Assembly: GCF_910591885.1 (NCBI RefSeq)
Contig: NW_025963582.1
Location: 310,001 to 374,000, forward strand
Reading direction: 5' to 3'
DNA from: Bombus terrestris
Lineage: Eukaryota; Arthropoda; Insecta; Hymenoptera; Apidae
Length of the DNA stretch: 64,000 bases
Made by a program: the position numbers and the translations under genes. Below are positions 1-12,300 of this stretch, one piece after another. Within the stretch, counting starts at the first letter, position 1. Each line of letters opens with the position of its first letter. Below the pieces are notes generated by a model, which saw only the letters and a list, made by a program, of their open reading frames with translations, had not been told where the DNA came from and ran no database searches.

Positions 1-60
1 AACGGTGTCCCACGGTGTCCAACGGTGTCCAACGGTGTCCAACGGTGTCCCACGGTGTCC

Positions 61-590
61 AACGGTGTCCAACGGTGTCCCACGGTGTCCAACGGTGTCC
101 CACGTTGTCCCACGTTGTCCCGCGTTGTCCCACGATGTCCCACGTTGTCCAACGATGTCCAACGGTGTCCCACGTTGTCCCACGTTGTCCCACGGTGTCC
201 CACGGTGTCCAACGGAGTCCCACGTTGTCCCACGTTGTCCCACGTTGTCCCACGTTGTCCCACGTTGTCCCACGTTGCCCAACGATGTCCAACGGTGTCC
301 CACGTTGTCCCACGTTGTTCCATGGTTTCCCACGATGTCCAACGATGTCCAACGGTGTCCCACGGTGTCCCACGGTGTCCAACGGTGTCCAACGGTGTCC
401 CACGGTGTCCAACGGTGTCCCACGTTGTCCCACGTTGTCCCGCGTTGTCCCACGATGTCCCACGTTGTCCAACGATGTCCAACGGTGTCCCACGTTGTCC
501 CACGTTGTCCCACGGTGTCCCACGGTGTCCAACGGAGTCCCACGTTGTCCCACGTTGTCCCACGTTGTCCCACGTTGTCCCACGTTGTCC
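61..590 (+). repeat. Local duplication with 320-base offset
   Basis: The unit order in 61-270 is repeated at 381-590. The match includes two rare variants, CGCGTTGTCC at 121 and 441 and AACGGAGTCC at 211 and 531, both exactly 320 bases apart. The copies part at 271, where the left copy has a GTTGCCC variant. The 320-base offset is 32 whole units, as expected from a small unequal exchange. Confidence 0.85.
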
Positions 591-1100
591 CACGTTGTCC
601 CACGTTGTCCCACGTTGTCCCACGGTGTCCAACGGTGTCCAACGATGTCCAACGGTGTCCAACGGTGTCCCACGTTGTCCCACGTTGTCCCACGTTGTCC
701 CACTGTGTCCAACGATGTCCAACGGTGTCCAACTGTGTCCCACGATGTCCACCGATGTCCAACGGTGTCCCACGTTGTCCCACGTTGTCCCACGTTGTCC
801 CACGTTGTCCCACGATGTCCCACGTTGTCCCACGTTGTCCCACGTTGTCCCACGTTGTCCCACGTTGTCCCACGTTGTCCCACGTTGTCCCACGGTGTCC
901 AACGGTGTCCAACGATGTCCCACGTTGTCCCACGTTGTCCCACGTTGTCCCACGTTGTCCCACGATGTCCCACGTTGTCCCACGTTGTCCCACGTTGTCC
1001 CACGTTGTCCCACGTTGTCCCACGTTGTCCCACGTTGTCCCACGGTGTCCCACGGTGTCCAACGGTGTCCAACGATGTCCAACGGTGTCCAACGGTGTCC

Positions 1101-1252
1101 CACGGTGTCCAACGGTGTCCCACGGTGTCCAACGGTGTCCCACGTTGTCCCACGTTGTCCCACGATGTGTCACGTTGTCCCACGATGTCCCACGTTGTCC
1201 AACGAAGTCCAACGGTGTCCCACGTTGTCCCACGTTGTCCTACGTTGCCCAC
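1101..1252 (+). repeat. Marker block duplicated 3,669 bases downstream
   Basis: Three uncommon changes lie close together here: a GTGTCAC variant at 1,161, AACGAAGTCC at 1,201 and a 9-base unit at 1,244-1,252. The same three occur in the same order and spacing at 4,830, 4,870 and 4,913-4,921. Sharing the shortened unit shows that this block was copied after the base was lost. Confidence 0.9.
1244..1252 (+). other. 9-base unit (register slip of one base)
   Basis: The unit reads GTTGCCCAC, one T short of GTTGTCCCAC. It follows a CCTAC variant unit. All units to its right are moved by one base relative to the start of the window until the next slip. The event is older than the domain I duplication because the copy at 4,913 has it too. 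Confidence 0.95.
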
Positions 1253-2010
1253 GTTGTCCCACGTTGTCCCACGTTGTCCCACGTTGTCCCACGTTGTCCC
1301 ACGGTGTCCAACGGTGTCCCACGTTGTCCCACGTTGTCCCACGGTGTCCAACGCTGTCCAACGGTGTCCAACGGTGTCCCACGGTGTCCCACGTTGTCCC
1401 ACGTTGTCCCACGTTGTCCAACGGTGTCCCACGATGTCCAACGATGTCCAACGATGTCCAACGGTGTCCAACGGTGTCCCACGTTGTCCCACGTTGTCCC
1501 ACGATGTCCCACGTTGTCCAACGATGTCCAACGGTGTCCCACGTTGTCCCACGTTGTCCTACGTTGTCCCACGTTGTCCCACGTTGTCCCACGTTGTCCC
1601 ACGATGTCCCACGTTGTCCAACGATGTCCAACGGTGTCCCACGTTGTCCCACGTTGTCCTACGTTGTCCAACGGTGTCCAACGGTGTCCCACGGTGTCCA
1701 ACGGTGTCCCACGTTGTCCCACGTTGTCCCACGTTGTCCCACGTTGTCCCACGTTGTCCCACGTTGTCCCACGGTGTCCAACGGTGTCCCACGTTGTCCC
1801 ACGTTGTCCCACGTTGTCCCACGGTGTCCCACGGTGTCCAACGGTGTCCAACGGTGTCCCACGGTGTCCAACGGTGTCCCACGTTGTCCCACGTTGTCCC
1901 ACGTTGTCCCACGTTGTCCCACGTTGTCCCACGTTGTCCAACGATGTCCAACGGTGTCCCACGTTGTCCCACGTTGTCCCACGTTGTCCCACGTTGTCCC
2001 ACGTTGTCCC

Positions 2011-2013
2011 TAG
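2011..2013 (+). other. First of three + strand stop trinucleotides (TAG)
   Basis: A unit junction mutated from CCCACGTT to CCCTAGTT gives TAG. Together with TGA at 8,053-8,055 (GTTGACC variant) and TAA at 8,855-8,857 (GTGTAAAAC variant), these are the only + strand stop trinucleotides I could find in any frame. From 8,858 to the window end all three + frames are open. This follows from the unit sequence and is not evidence of coding. Confidence 0.85.
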
Positions 2014-4769
2014 TTGTCCCACGTTGTCCCACGTTGTCCCACGTTGTCCCACGTTGTCCCACGGTGTCCAACGGTGTCCAACGATGTCCAACGGTGTCCA
2101 ACGGTGTCCCACGATGTCCACCGATGTCCATCGGTGTCCAACGGTGTCCAACGGTGTCCAACGGTGTCCAACGATGTCCAACGATGTCCAACGATGTCCA
2201 ATGGTGTCCAACGATGTCCAACGATGTCCAACGGTGTCCCACGATGTCCAACGATGTCCAACGATGTCCCACGTTGTCCCACGTTGTCCCACGTTGTCCC
2301 ACGGTGTCCAACGGTGTCCAACGGTGTCCAACGGTGTCCAACGGTGTCCAACGGTGTCCAACGGTGTCCCACGGTGTCCAACGGTGTCCCACGTTGTCCC
2401 ACGGTGTCCAACGATGTCCAACGGTGTCCAACGGTGTCCCACGGTGTCCAACGGTGTCCCACGTTGTCCCACGTTGTCCCACGTTGTCCCACGTTGTCCC
2501 ACGTTGTCCCACGGTGTCCAACGATGTCCAACGGTGTCCAACGGTGTCCCACGATGTCCACCGATGTCCAACGGTGTCCAACGGTGTCCAACGGTGTCCA
2601 ACGGTGTCCAACGATGTCCAACGATGTCCAACGATGTCCAACGGTGTCCAACGATGTCCAACGATGTCCAACGGTGTCCCACGATGTCCAACGATGTCCA
2701 ACGATGTCCAACGGTGTCCAACGGTGTCCCACGTTGTCCCACGTTGTCCCACGTTGTCCCACGGTGTCCAACGATGCCCAACGGTGTCCCACGTTGTCCC
2801 ACGTTGTCCCACGTTGTCCCACGTTGTCCCACGTTGTCCCACGTTGTCCCACGATGTCCAACGGTGTCCAACGGTGTCCAACGGTGTCCAACGATGTCCA
2901 TCGGTGTCCAACGGTGTCCCACGGTGTCCAACGATGTCCAACGGTGTCCCACGTTGTCCAACGGTGTCCCACGTTGTCCCACGTTGTCCCACGTTGTCCC
3001 ACGTTGTCCCACGATGTCCCACGTTGTCCCACGTTGTCCCACGTTGTCCCACGTTGTCCCACGTTGTCCCACGGTGTCCAACGATGTCCAACGGTGTCCC
3101 ACGTTGTCCAACGGTGTCCCACGTTGTCCTACGTTGTCCCACGTTGTCCCACGTTGTCCCACGATGTCCCACGTTGTCCCACGTTGTCCCACGTTGTCCC
3201 ACGTTGTCCCACGTTGTCCCACGTTGTCCCACGTTGTCCCACGTTGTCCCACGGTGTCCAACGGTGTCCAACGATGTCCAACGGTGTCCAACTGTGTCCC
3301 ACGTTGTCCCACGTTGTCCCACGTTGTCCCACGTTGTCCCACGTTGTCCCACGTTGTCCCACGGTGTCCAACGGTGTCCAACGATGTCCAACGGTGTCCA
3401 ACTGTGTCCCACGTTGTCCCACGTTGTCCCACGTTGTCCCACGTTGTCCCACGGTGTCCCACGTTGTCCCACGTTGTCCCACGTTGTCCCACGTTGTCCC
3501 ACGGTGTCCAACGGTGTCCAACGATGTCCAACGGTGTCCAACTGTGTCCCACGTTGTCCCACGTTGTCCCACGTTGTCCCACGTTGTCCCACGATGTCCC
3601 ACGTTGTCCAACGATGTCCAACGGTGTCCCACGTTGTCCCACGTTGTCCTACGTTGTCCCACGTTGTCCCACGTTGTCCCACGTTGTCCCACGTTGTCCC
3701 ACGTTGTCCCACGGTGTCCAACGGTGTCCAACGATGTCCAACGGTGTCCAACGGTGTCCCACGTTGTCCCACGTTGTCCCACGTTGTCCCACGTTGTCCC
3801 ACGGTGTCCAACGATGTCCAACGGTGTCCCACGATGTCCACCGATGTCCAACGGTGTCCAACGGTGTCCAACGGTGTCCAACGGTGTCCCACGGTGTCCA
3901 ACGGTGTCCAACGATGTCCAACGGTGTCCAACGGTGTCCCACGTTGTCCCACGTTGTCCCACGGTGTCCAACGATGTCCAACGCTGTCCCACGTTTTCCC
4001 ACGTTGTCCCACGTTGTCCCACGTTGTTCCATGGTTTCCCACGTTGTCCCACGTTGTCCCACGTTGTCCCACGGTGTCCAACGATGTCCAACGGTGTCCA
4101 ACGGTGTCCCACGGTGTCCAACGGTGTCCCACGTTGTCCCACGTTGTCCCACGTTGTCCCACGTTGTCCCACGTTGTCCCACGTTGTCCCACGTTGTCCC
4201 ACGGTGTCCAACGGTGTCCAACGATGTCCAACGGTGTCCAACGGTGTCCCACGTTGTCCCACGTTGTCCCACGTTGTCCCACTGTGTCCAACGATGTCCA
4301 ACGGTGTCCAACTGTGTCCCACGATGTCCACCGATGTCCAACGGTGTCCAACGGTGTCCAACGGTGTCCAACGGTGTCCAACGATGTCCAACGATGTCCA
4401 ACGATGTCCAACGATGTCCAACGGTGTCCCACGTTGTCCAACGGTGTCCCACGTTGTCCCACGTTGTCCCACGTTGTCCCACGTTGTCCCACGATGTCCC
4501 ACGTTGTCCCACGTTGTCCCACGTTGTCCCACGTTGTCCCACGTTGTCCCACGTTGTCCCACGGTGTCCAACGGTGTCCAACGATGTCCCACGTTGTCCC
4601 ACGTTGTCCCACGTTGTCCCACGTTGTCCCACGATGTCCCACGTTGTCCCACGTTGTCCCACGTTGTCCCACGTTGTCCCACGTTGTCCCACGTTGTCCC
4701 ACGTTGTCCCACGGTGTCCAACGGTGTCCAACGGTGTCCAACGATGTCCAACGGTGTCCAACGGTGTCC

Positions 4770-4921
4770 CACGGTGTCCAACGGTGTCCCACGGTGTCCA
4801 ACGGTGTCCCACGTTGTCCCACGTTGTCCCACGATGTGTCACGTTGTCCCACGATGTCCCACGTTGTCCAACGAAGTCCAACGGTGTCCCACGTTGTCCC
4901 ACGTTGTCCTACGTTGCCCAC
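4770..4921 (+). repeat. Copy of the 1,101-1,252 marker block
   Basis: This block carries the same GTGTCAC, ACGAAG and 9-base unit variants as the block 3,669 bases upstream, in the same order. It is the clearest evidence that domain I grew by copying segments of several kilobases, and not only by adding single units. Confidence 0.9.
4913..4921 (+). other. 9-base unit, inherited copy of the 1,244 slip
   Basis: The unit is GTTGCCCAC, again after a CCTAC unit and in the same marker context as 1,244-1,252. It is counted as the same mutation carried along by duplication. Confidence 0.93.
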
Positions 4922-5491
4922 GTTGTCCCACGTTGTCCCACGTTGTCCCACGTTGTCCCACGTTGTCCCACGGTGTCCAACGGTGTCCCACGTTGTCCCA
5001 CGTTGTCCCACGGTGTCCAACGATGTCCAACGGTGTCCCACGGTGTCCCACGGTGTCCCACGTTGTCCCACGTTGTCCCACGTTGTCCAACGGTGTCCCA
5101 CGATGTCCAACGATGTCCAACGATGTCCAACGGTGTCCAACGGTGTCCCACGTTGTCCCACGTTGTCCCACGATGTCCCACGTTGTCCAACGATGTCCAA
5201 CGGTGTCCCACGTTGTCCCACGTTGTCCTACGTTGTCCCACGTTGTCCCACGTTGTCCCACGTTGTCCCACGTTGTCCCACGTTGTCCCACGATGTCCCA
5301 CGTTGTCCAACGATGTCCAACGGTGTCCCACGTTGTCCCACGTTGTCCTACGTTGTCCAACGGTGTCCAACGGTGTCCCACGGTGTCCCACGGTGTCCCA
5401 CGTTGTCCCACGTTGTCCCACGTTGTCCCACGTTGTCCCACGTTGTCCCACGTTGTCCCACGGTGTCCAACGGTGTCCCACGTTGTCCCAC

Positions 5492-5500
5492 GTGTCCCAC
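5492..5500 (+). other. 9-base unit, independent slip
   Basis: The unit is GTGTCCCAC where GTTGTCCCAC (or GGTGTCCCAC) is expected. The corresponding place 3,669 bases upstream, near 1,823, has full-length units. This loss therefore happened after the domain I duplication. Confidence 0.93.
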
Positions 5501-8500
5501 GGTGTCCAACGATGTCCAACGGTGTCCAACGGTGTCCCACGGTGTCCAACGGTGTCCCACGTTGTCCCACGTTGTCCCACGTTGTCCCACGTTGTCCCAC
5601 GTTGTCCCACGTTGTCCAACGATGTCCAACGGTGTCCCACGTTGTCCCACGTTGTCCCACGTTGTCCCACGTTGTCCCACGTTGTCCCAAGTTGTCCCAC
5701 GTTGTCCCACGTTGTCCCACGTTGTCCCACGTTGTCCCACGGTGTCCAACGGTGTCCAACGATGTCCAACGGTGTCCAACGGTGTCCCACGATGTCCACC
5801 GATGTCCATCGGTGTCCAACGGTGTCCAACGGTGTCCAACGGTGTCCAACGATGTCCAACGATGTCCAACGATGTCCAATGGTGTCCAACTATGTCCAAC
5901 GATGTCCAACGGTGTCCCACGATGTCCAACGATGTCCAACGATGTCCCACGTTGTCCCACGTTGTCCCACGTTGTCCCACGGTGTCCAACGGTGTCCAAC
6001 GGAGTCCAACGGTGTCCAACGGTGTCCAACGGTGTCCAACGGTGTCCCACGGTGTCCAACGGTGTCCCACGTTGTCCCACGGTGTCCAACGATGTCCAAC
6101 GGTGTCCAACGGTGTCCCACGGTGTCCAACGGTGTCCCACGTTGTCCCACGTTGTCCCACGTTGTCCCACGTTGTCCCACGTTGTCCCACGGTGTCCAAC
6201 GATGTCCAACGGTGTCCAACGGTGTCCCACGATGTCCACCGATGTCCAACGGTGTCCAACGGTGTCCAACGGTGTCCAACGATGTCCAGCGGTGTCCAAC
6301 GGTGTCCCACGGTGTCCAACGATGTCCAACGGTGTCCCACGTTGTCCAACTGTGTCCCACGTTGTCCCACGTTGTCCCACGTTGTCCCACGTTGTCCCAC
6401 GATGTCCCACGTTGTCCCACGTTGTCCCACGTTGTCCCACGTTGTCCCACGTTGTCCCACGTTGTCCCACGGTGTCCAACGATGTCCAACGGTGTCCCAC
6501 GTTGTCCAACGGTGTCCCACGTTGTCCTACGTTGTCCCACGTTGTCCCACGTTGTCCCACGATGTCCCACGTTGTCCCACGTTGTCCCACGTTGTCCCAC
6601 GTTGTCCCACGTTGTCCCACGTTGTCCCACGTTGTCCCACGTTGTCCCACGGTGTCCAACGGTGTCCAACGATGTCCAACGGTGTCCAACTGTGTCCCAC
6701 GTTGTCCCACGTTGTCCCACGTTGTCCCACGTTGTCCCACGTTGTCCCACGTTGTCCCACGGTGTCCAACGGTGTCCAACGATGTCCAACGGTGTCCAAC
6801 TGTGTCCCACGTTGTCCCACGTTGTCCCACGTTGTCCCACGTTGTCCCACGGTGTCCCACGTTGTCCCACGTTGTCCCACGGTGTCCAACGGTGTCCCAC
6901 GTTGTCCCACGTTGTCCCACGTTGTCCCACGTTGTCCCACGGTGTCCAACGATGTCCAACGGTGTCCCACGATGTCCACCGATGTCCAACGGTGTCCAAC
7001 GGTGTCCAACGGTGTCCAACGGTGTCCCACGGTGTCCAACGGTGTCCAACGATGTCCAACGGTGTCCAACGGTGTCCCACGTTGTCCCACGTTGTCCCAC
7101 GGTGTCCAACGATGTCCAACGCTGTCCCACGTTTTCCCACGTTGTCCCACGTTGTCCCACGTTGTTCCATGGTTTCCCACGTTGTCCCACGTTGTCCCAC
7201 GTTGTCCCACGGTGTCCAACGATGTCCAACGGTGTCCAACGGTGTCCCACGGTGTCCAACGGTGTCCCACGTTGTCCCACGTTGTCCCACGTTGTCCCAC
7301 GTTGTCCCACGTTGTCCCACGTTGTCCAACGGTGTCCCACGGTGTCCCACGGTGTCCCACGTTGTCCCACGTTGTCCCACGTTGTCCCACGTTGTCCCAC
7401 GTTGTCCCACGTTGTCCCACGTTGTCCCACGTTGTCCCACGTTGTCCCACGGTGTCCAACGGTGTCCAACGATGTCCAACTGTGTCCAACGGTGTCCCAC
7501 GATGTCCACCGATGTCCAACGGTGTCCAACGGTGTCCAACGGTGTCCAACGGTGTCCAACGATGTCCAACGATGTCCAACGATGTCCAACGGTGTCCAAC
7601 GATGTCCAACGATGTCCAACGGTGTCCCACGATGTCCAACGATGTCCAACGATGTCCAACGGTGTCCAACGGTGTCCCACGTTGTCCCACGTTGTCCCAC
7701 GTTGTCCCACGGTGTCCAACGATGTCCAACGGTGTCCCACGTTGTCCAACGGTGTCCCACGTTGTCCCACGTTGTCCCACGTTGTCCCACGTTGTCCCAC
7801 GATGTCCCACGTTGTCCCACGTTGTCCCACGTTGTCCCACGTTGTCCCACGTTGTCCCACGTTGTCCCACGTTGTCCCACGTTGTCCCACGTTGTCCCAC
7901 GTTGTCCCACGTTGTCCCACGATGTCCCACGTTGTCCCACGTTGTCCCACGTTGTCCCACGTTGTCCCACGTTGTCCCACGTTGTCCCACGTTGTCCCAC
8001 GTTGTCCCACGTTGTCCCACGGTGTCCAACGATGTCCAACGGTGTCCCACGTTGACCAACGGTGTCCCACGTTGTCCCACGTTGTCCCACGTTGTCCCAC
8101 GTTGTCCCACGATGTCCCACGTTGTCCCACGTTGTCCCACGTTGTCCCACGTTGTCCCACGTTGTCCCACGTTGTCCCACGTTGTCCCACGTTGTCCCAC
8201 GTTGTCCCACGTTGTCCCACGTTGTCCCACGTTGTCCCACGTTGTCCCACGGTGTCCAACGATGTCCAACGGTGTCCAACGATGTCCAACGATGTCCAAC
8301 GGTGTCCCACGATGTCCAACGATGTCCAACGATGTCCAACGGTGTCCCACGTTGTCCCACGTTGTCCCACGATGTCCCACGTTGTCCAACGATGTCCAAC
8401 GGTGTCCCACGTTGTCCCACGTTGTCCGACGTTGTCCCACGTTGTCCCACGTTGTCCCACGTTGTCCCACGTTGTCCCACGTTGTCCCACGGTGTCCAAC

Positions 8501-9350
8501 GGTGTCCCACGATGTCCAACGATGTCCGACGTTGTCCCACGTTGTCCCACGTTGTCCCACGTTGTCCCACGTTGTCCCACGTTGTCCCACGTTGTCCCAC
8601 GTTGTCCCACGGTGTCCAACGGTGTCCCACGTTGTCCCACGTTGTCCCACGGTGTCCAACGATGTCCAACGGTGTCCAACGGTGTCCAACGGTGTCCCAC
8701 GTTGTCCCACGTTGTCCCACGTTGTCCCACGTTGTCCCACGTTGTCCCACGTTGTCCCACGTTGTCCCACGGTGTCCAACGGTGTCCAACGATGTCCAAC
8801 GGTGTCCAACGGTGTCCCACGATGTCCACCGATGTCCAACGGTGTCCAACGGTGTAAAACGGTGTCCAACGGTGTACAACGATTTCCAACGATGTCCAAC
8901 GATGTCCAACGGTGTCCATCGATGTCCAACGATGTCCAACGGTGTCCCACGATGTCCAACGATGTCCAACGATGTCCAACGGTGTCCAACGGTGTCCCAC
9001 GTTGTCCCACGTTGTCCCACGTTGTCCCACGGTGTCCAACGATGCCCAACGGTGTCCCACGTTGTCCCACGTTGTCCCACGTTGTCCCACGTTGTCCCAC
9101 GTTGTCCCACGTTGTCCCACGTTGTCCCACGTTGTCCCACGTTGTCCCACGTTGTCCCACGTTGTCCCACGATGTCCCACGTTGTCCAACGATGTCCAAC
9201 GGTGTCCCACGTTGTCCAACGGTGTCCAACGGTGTCCCACGGTGTCCAACGGAGTCCAACGGTGTCCCACGGTGTCCAACGGTGTCCCACGGTGTCCAAC
9301 GGTGTCCAACGGTGTCCCACGGTGTCCAACGGTGTCCCACGGTGTCCAAC

Positions 9351-12300
9351 GGTGTCCCACGTTGTTCCACGTTGTCCCACGTTGTCCCACGGTGTCCCAC
9401 GATGTCCCACGTTGTCCAACGGTGTCCCACGGTGTCCAACGATGTCCAACGGTGTCCAACAATGTCCAACGGTGTCCCACGTTGTCCCACGTTGTCCCAC
9501 GTTGTCCCACGTTGTCCCACGATGTCCCACGTTGTCCCACGTTGTCCCACGTTGTCCCACGTTGTCCCACGTTGTCCCACGTTGTCCCACGTTGTCCCAC
9601 GGTGTCCAACGATGTCCAACGGTGTCCAACGATGTCCAACGATGTCCAACGGTGTCCCACGATGTCCAACGATGTCCAACGATGTCCAACGGTGTCCCAC
9701 GTTGTCCCACGTTGTCCCACGTTGTCCCACGTTGTCCCACGTTGTCCCACGTTGTCCCACGTTGTCCCACGTTGTCCCACGTTGTCCAACGGTGTCCCAC
9801 GGTGTCCAACGGTGTCCCACGTTGTCCAACGGTGTCCCACGTTGTCCCACGTTGTCCTACGTTGTCCCACGTTGTCCCACGTTGTCCTACGTTGTCCCAC
9901 GTTGTCCCACGTTGTCCAACGGTGTCCCACGGTGTCCAACGGTGTCCCACGTTGTCCCACGTTGTCCCACGTTGTCCCACGTTGTCCCACGTTGTCCCAC
10001 GTTGTCCCACGTTGTTCCATGGTTTCCCACGTTGTCCTACGTTGTCCCACGTTGTCCCACGGTGTCCAACGATGTCCAACGGTGTCCAACGGTGTCCCAC
10101 GGTGTCCAACGGTGTCCCACGTTGTCCCACGTTGTCCTACGTTGTCCCACGTTGTCCCACGTTGTCCAACGGTGTCCCACGGTGTCCAACGGTGTCCCAC
10201 GTTGTCCCACGTTGTCCCACGTTGTCCCACGTTGTCCCACGTTGTCCCACGTTGTCCAACGGTGTCCCACGGTGTCCAACGGTGTCCCACGTTGTCCCAC
10301 GTTGTCCCACGTTGTCCCACGGTGTCCCACGTTGTCCCACGTTGTCCCACGTTGTCCCACGGTGTCCAACGGTGTCCAACGATGTCCACCGGTGTCCAAC
10401 GGTGTCCCACGATGTCCACCGATGTCCAACGGTGTCCAACGGTGTCCAACGGTGTCCCACGGTGTCCAACGATGTCCAACGGTGTCCAACGATGTCCAAC
10501 GGTGTCCCACGTTGTCCCACGTTGTCCCACGTTGTCCCACGGTGTCCAACGATGTCCAACGGTGTCCAACGATGTCCAACGGTGTCCCACGATGTCCAAC
10601 GATGTCCAACGATGTCCAACGGTGTCCAACGGTGTCCCACGTTGTCCCACGTTGTCCCACGTTGTCCCACGGTGTCCAACGATGTCCAACGGTGTCCCAC
10701 GTTGTCCAACGGTGTCCCACGTTGTCCCACGTTGCCCCACGTTGTCCCACGTTGTCCCACGGTGTCCCACGATGTCCCACGTTGTCCCACGTTGTCCCAC
10801 GTTGTCCCACGTTGTCCCACGTTGTCCCACGTTGTCCCACGTTGTCCCACGTTGTCCCACGTTGTCCCACGATGTCCCACGTTGTACCACGTTGTCCCAC
10901 GTTGTCCCACGTTGTCCCACGTTGTCCCACGTTGTCCCACGTTGTCCCACGTTGTCCCACGTTGTCCCACGTTGTCCCACGTTGTCCCACGTTGTCCCAC
11001 GTTGTCCCACGTTGTCCCACGGTGTCCAACGGTGTCCAACGATGTCCAACGGTGTCCAACGGTGTCCCACGATGTCCACCGATGTCCAACGGTGTCCAAC
11101 GGTGTCCCACGTTGTCCCACGTTGTCCCACGTTGTCCCACGTTGTCCCACGTTGTCCCACGTTGTCCCACGTTGTCCCACGTTGTCCCACGTTGTCCCAC
11201 GATGTCCCACGTTGTCCAACGATGTCCAACGGTGTCCCACGTTGTCCCACGTTGTCCCACGTTGTCCCACGTTGTCCCACGGTGTCCAACGATGTCCAAC
11301 GGTGTCCCACGTTGTCCCACGTTGTCCCACGTTGTCCCACGTTGTCCCACGTTGTCCCACGTTGTCCCACGGTGTCCAACGGTGTCCAACGATGTCCAAC
11401 GGTGTCCAACGGTGTCCCACGATGTCCACCGATGTCCAACGGTGTCCAACGGTGTCCCACGTTGTCCCACGTTGTCCCACGTTGTCCTACGTTGTCCCAC
11501 GTTGTCCCACATTGCCCCACGTTGTCCCACGTTGTCCCACGTTGTCCCACGGTGTCCAACGGTGTCCCACGTTGTCCCACGTTGTCCCACGGTGTCCAAC
11601 GATGTCCAACGGTGTCCAACGGTGTCCCACGGTGTCCCACGTTGTCCCACGTTGTCCCACGGTGTCCAACGATGTCCAACGGTGTCCCACGTTGTCCCAC
11701 GTTGTCCCACGTTGTCCCACGGTGTCCAACGGTGTCCAACGGTGTCCAACGGTGTCCAACGGTGTCCAACGATGTCCAACGATGTCCAACGATGTCCAAC
11801 GGTGTCCCACGTTTTCCCACGTTGTCCCACGTTGTCCCACGATGTCCCACGTTGTCCCACGTTGTCCCACGTTGTCCCACGTTGTCCCACGTTGTCCCAC
11901 GTTGTCCCACGTTGTCCCACGTTGTCCCACGTTGTCCCACGTTGTCCCACGTTGTCCCACGTTGTCCCACGGTGTCCAACGGTGTCCAACGGTGTCCAAC
12001 GGTGTCCAACGATGTCCAACGATGTCCAACGGTGTCCAACGGTGTCCCACGTTGTCCCACGTTGTCCCACGGTGTCCAACGATGTCCAACGGTGTTCCAC
12101 GTTGTCCCACGTTGTCCCACGTTGTCCCACGTTGTCCCACGTTGTCCCACGTTGTCCCACGTTGTCCCACGTTGTCCAACGGTGTCCCACGTTGTCCCAC
12201 GTTGTCCCACGTTGTCCCACGTTGTCCCACGTTGTCCAACGGTGTCCCACGGTGTCCAACGGTGTCCCACGTTGTGCCACGTTGTGCCACGTTGTCCCAC

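Larger units (their letters stand above)
1..9350 (+). repeat. Domain I: higher-order repeats of about 3.7 and 3.1 kb
   Basis: This stretch shares variant units that are rare to the right of it, such as CTGTG forms (for example near 731, 3,291, 3,541, 6,691 and 7,481), GCTGTCCC followed by GTTTTCCC (3,983 and 7,121) and a GTGTCAC variant (1,161 and 4,830). Matching markers give an offset of 3,669 bp for 1,161 to 4,830, 3,709 bp for the CCATGG marker at 320 to 4,029, and 3,138 bp for 4,029 to 7,167. The 40-bp difference between the first two offsets equals four units, so copies have gained or lost whole units. The left edge of the domain lies outside the window. The right edge is placed where similarity to the next higher-order family begins. 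Confidence 0.75.

Noticed and set aside
5..8857. Open frame of about 2,950 codons on the + strand reading VVPRCPTLSH-type decapeptides
   Set aside because: It is a by-product of a stop-free 10-base unit. The other + frames read the same peptide, and single-base slips and neighbour frames show no codon-position constraint. There is no domain, signal peptide or non-repeat end.
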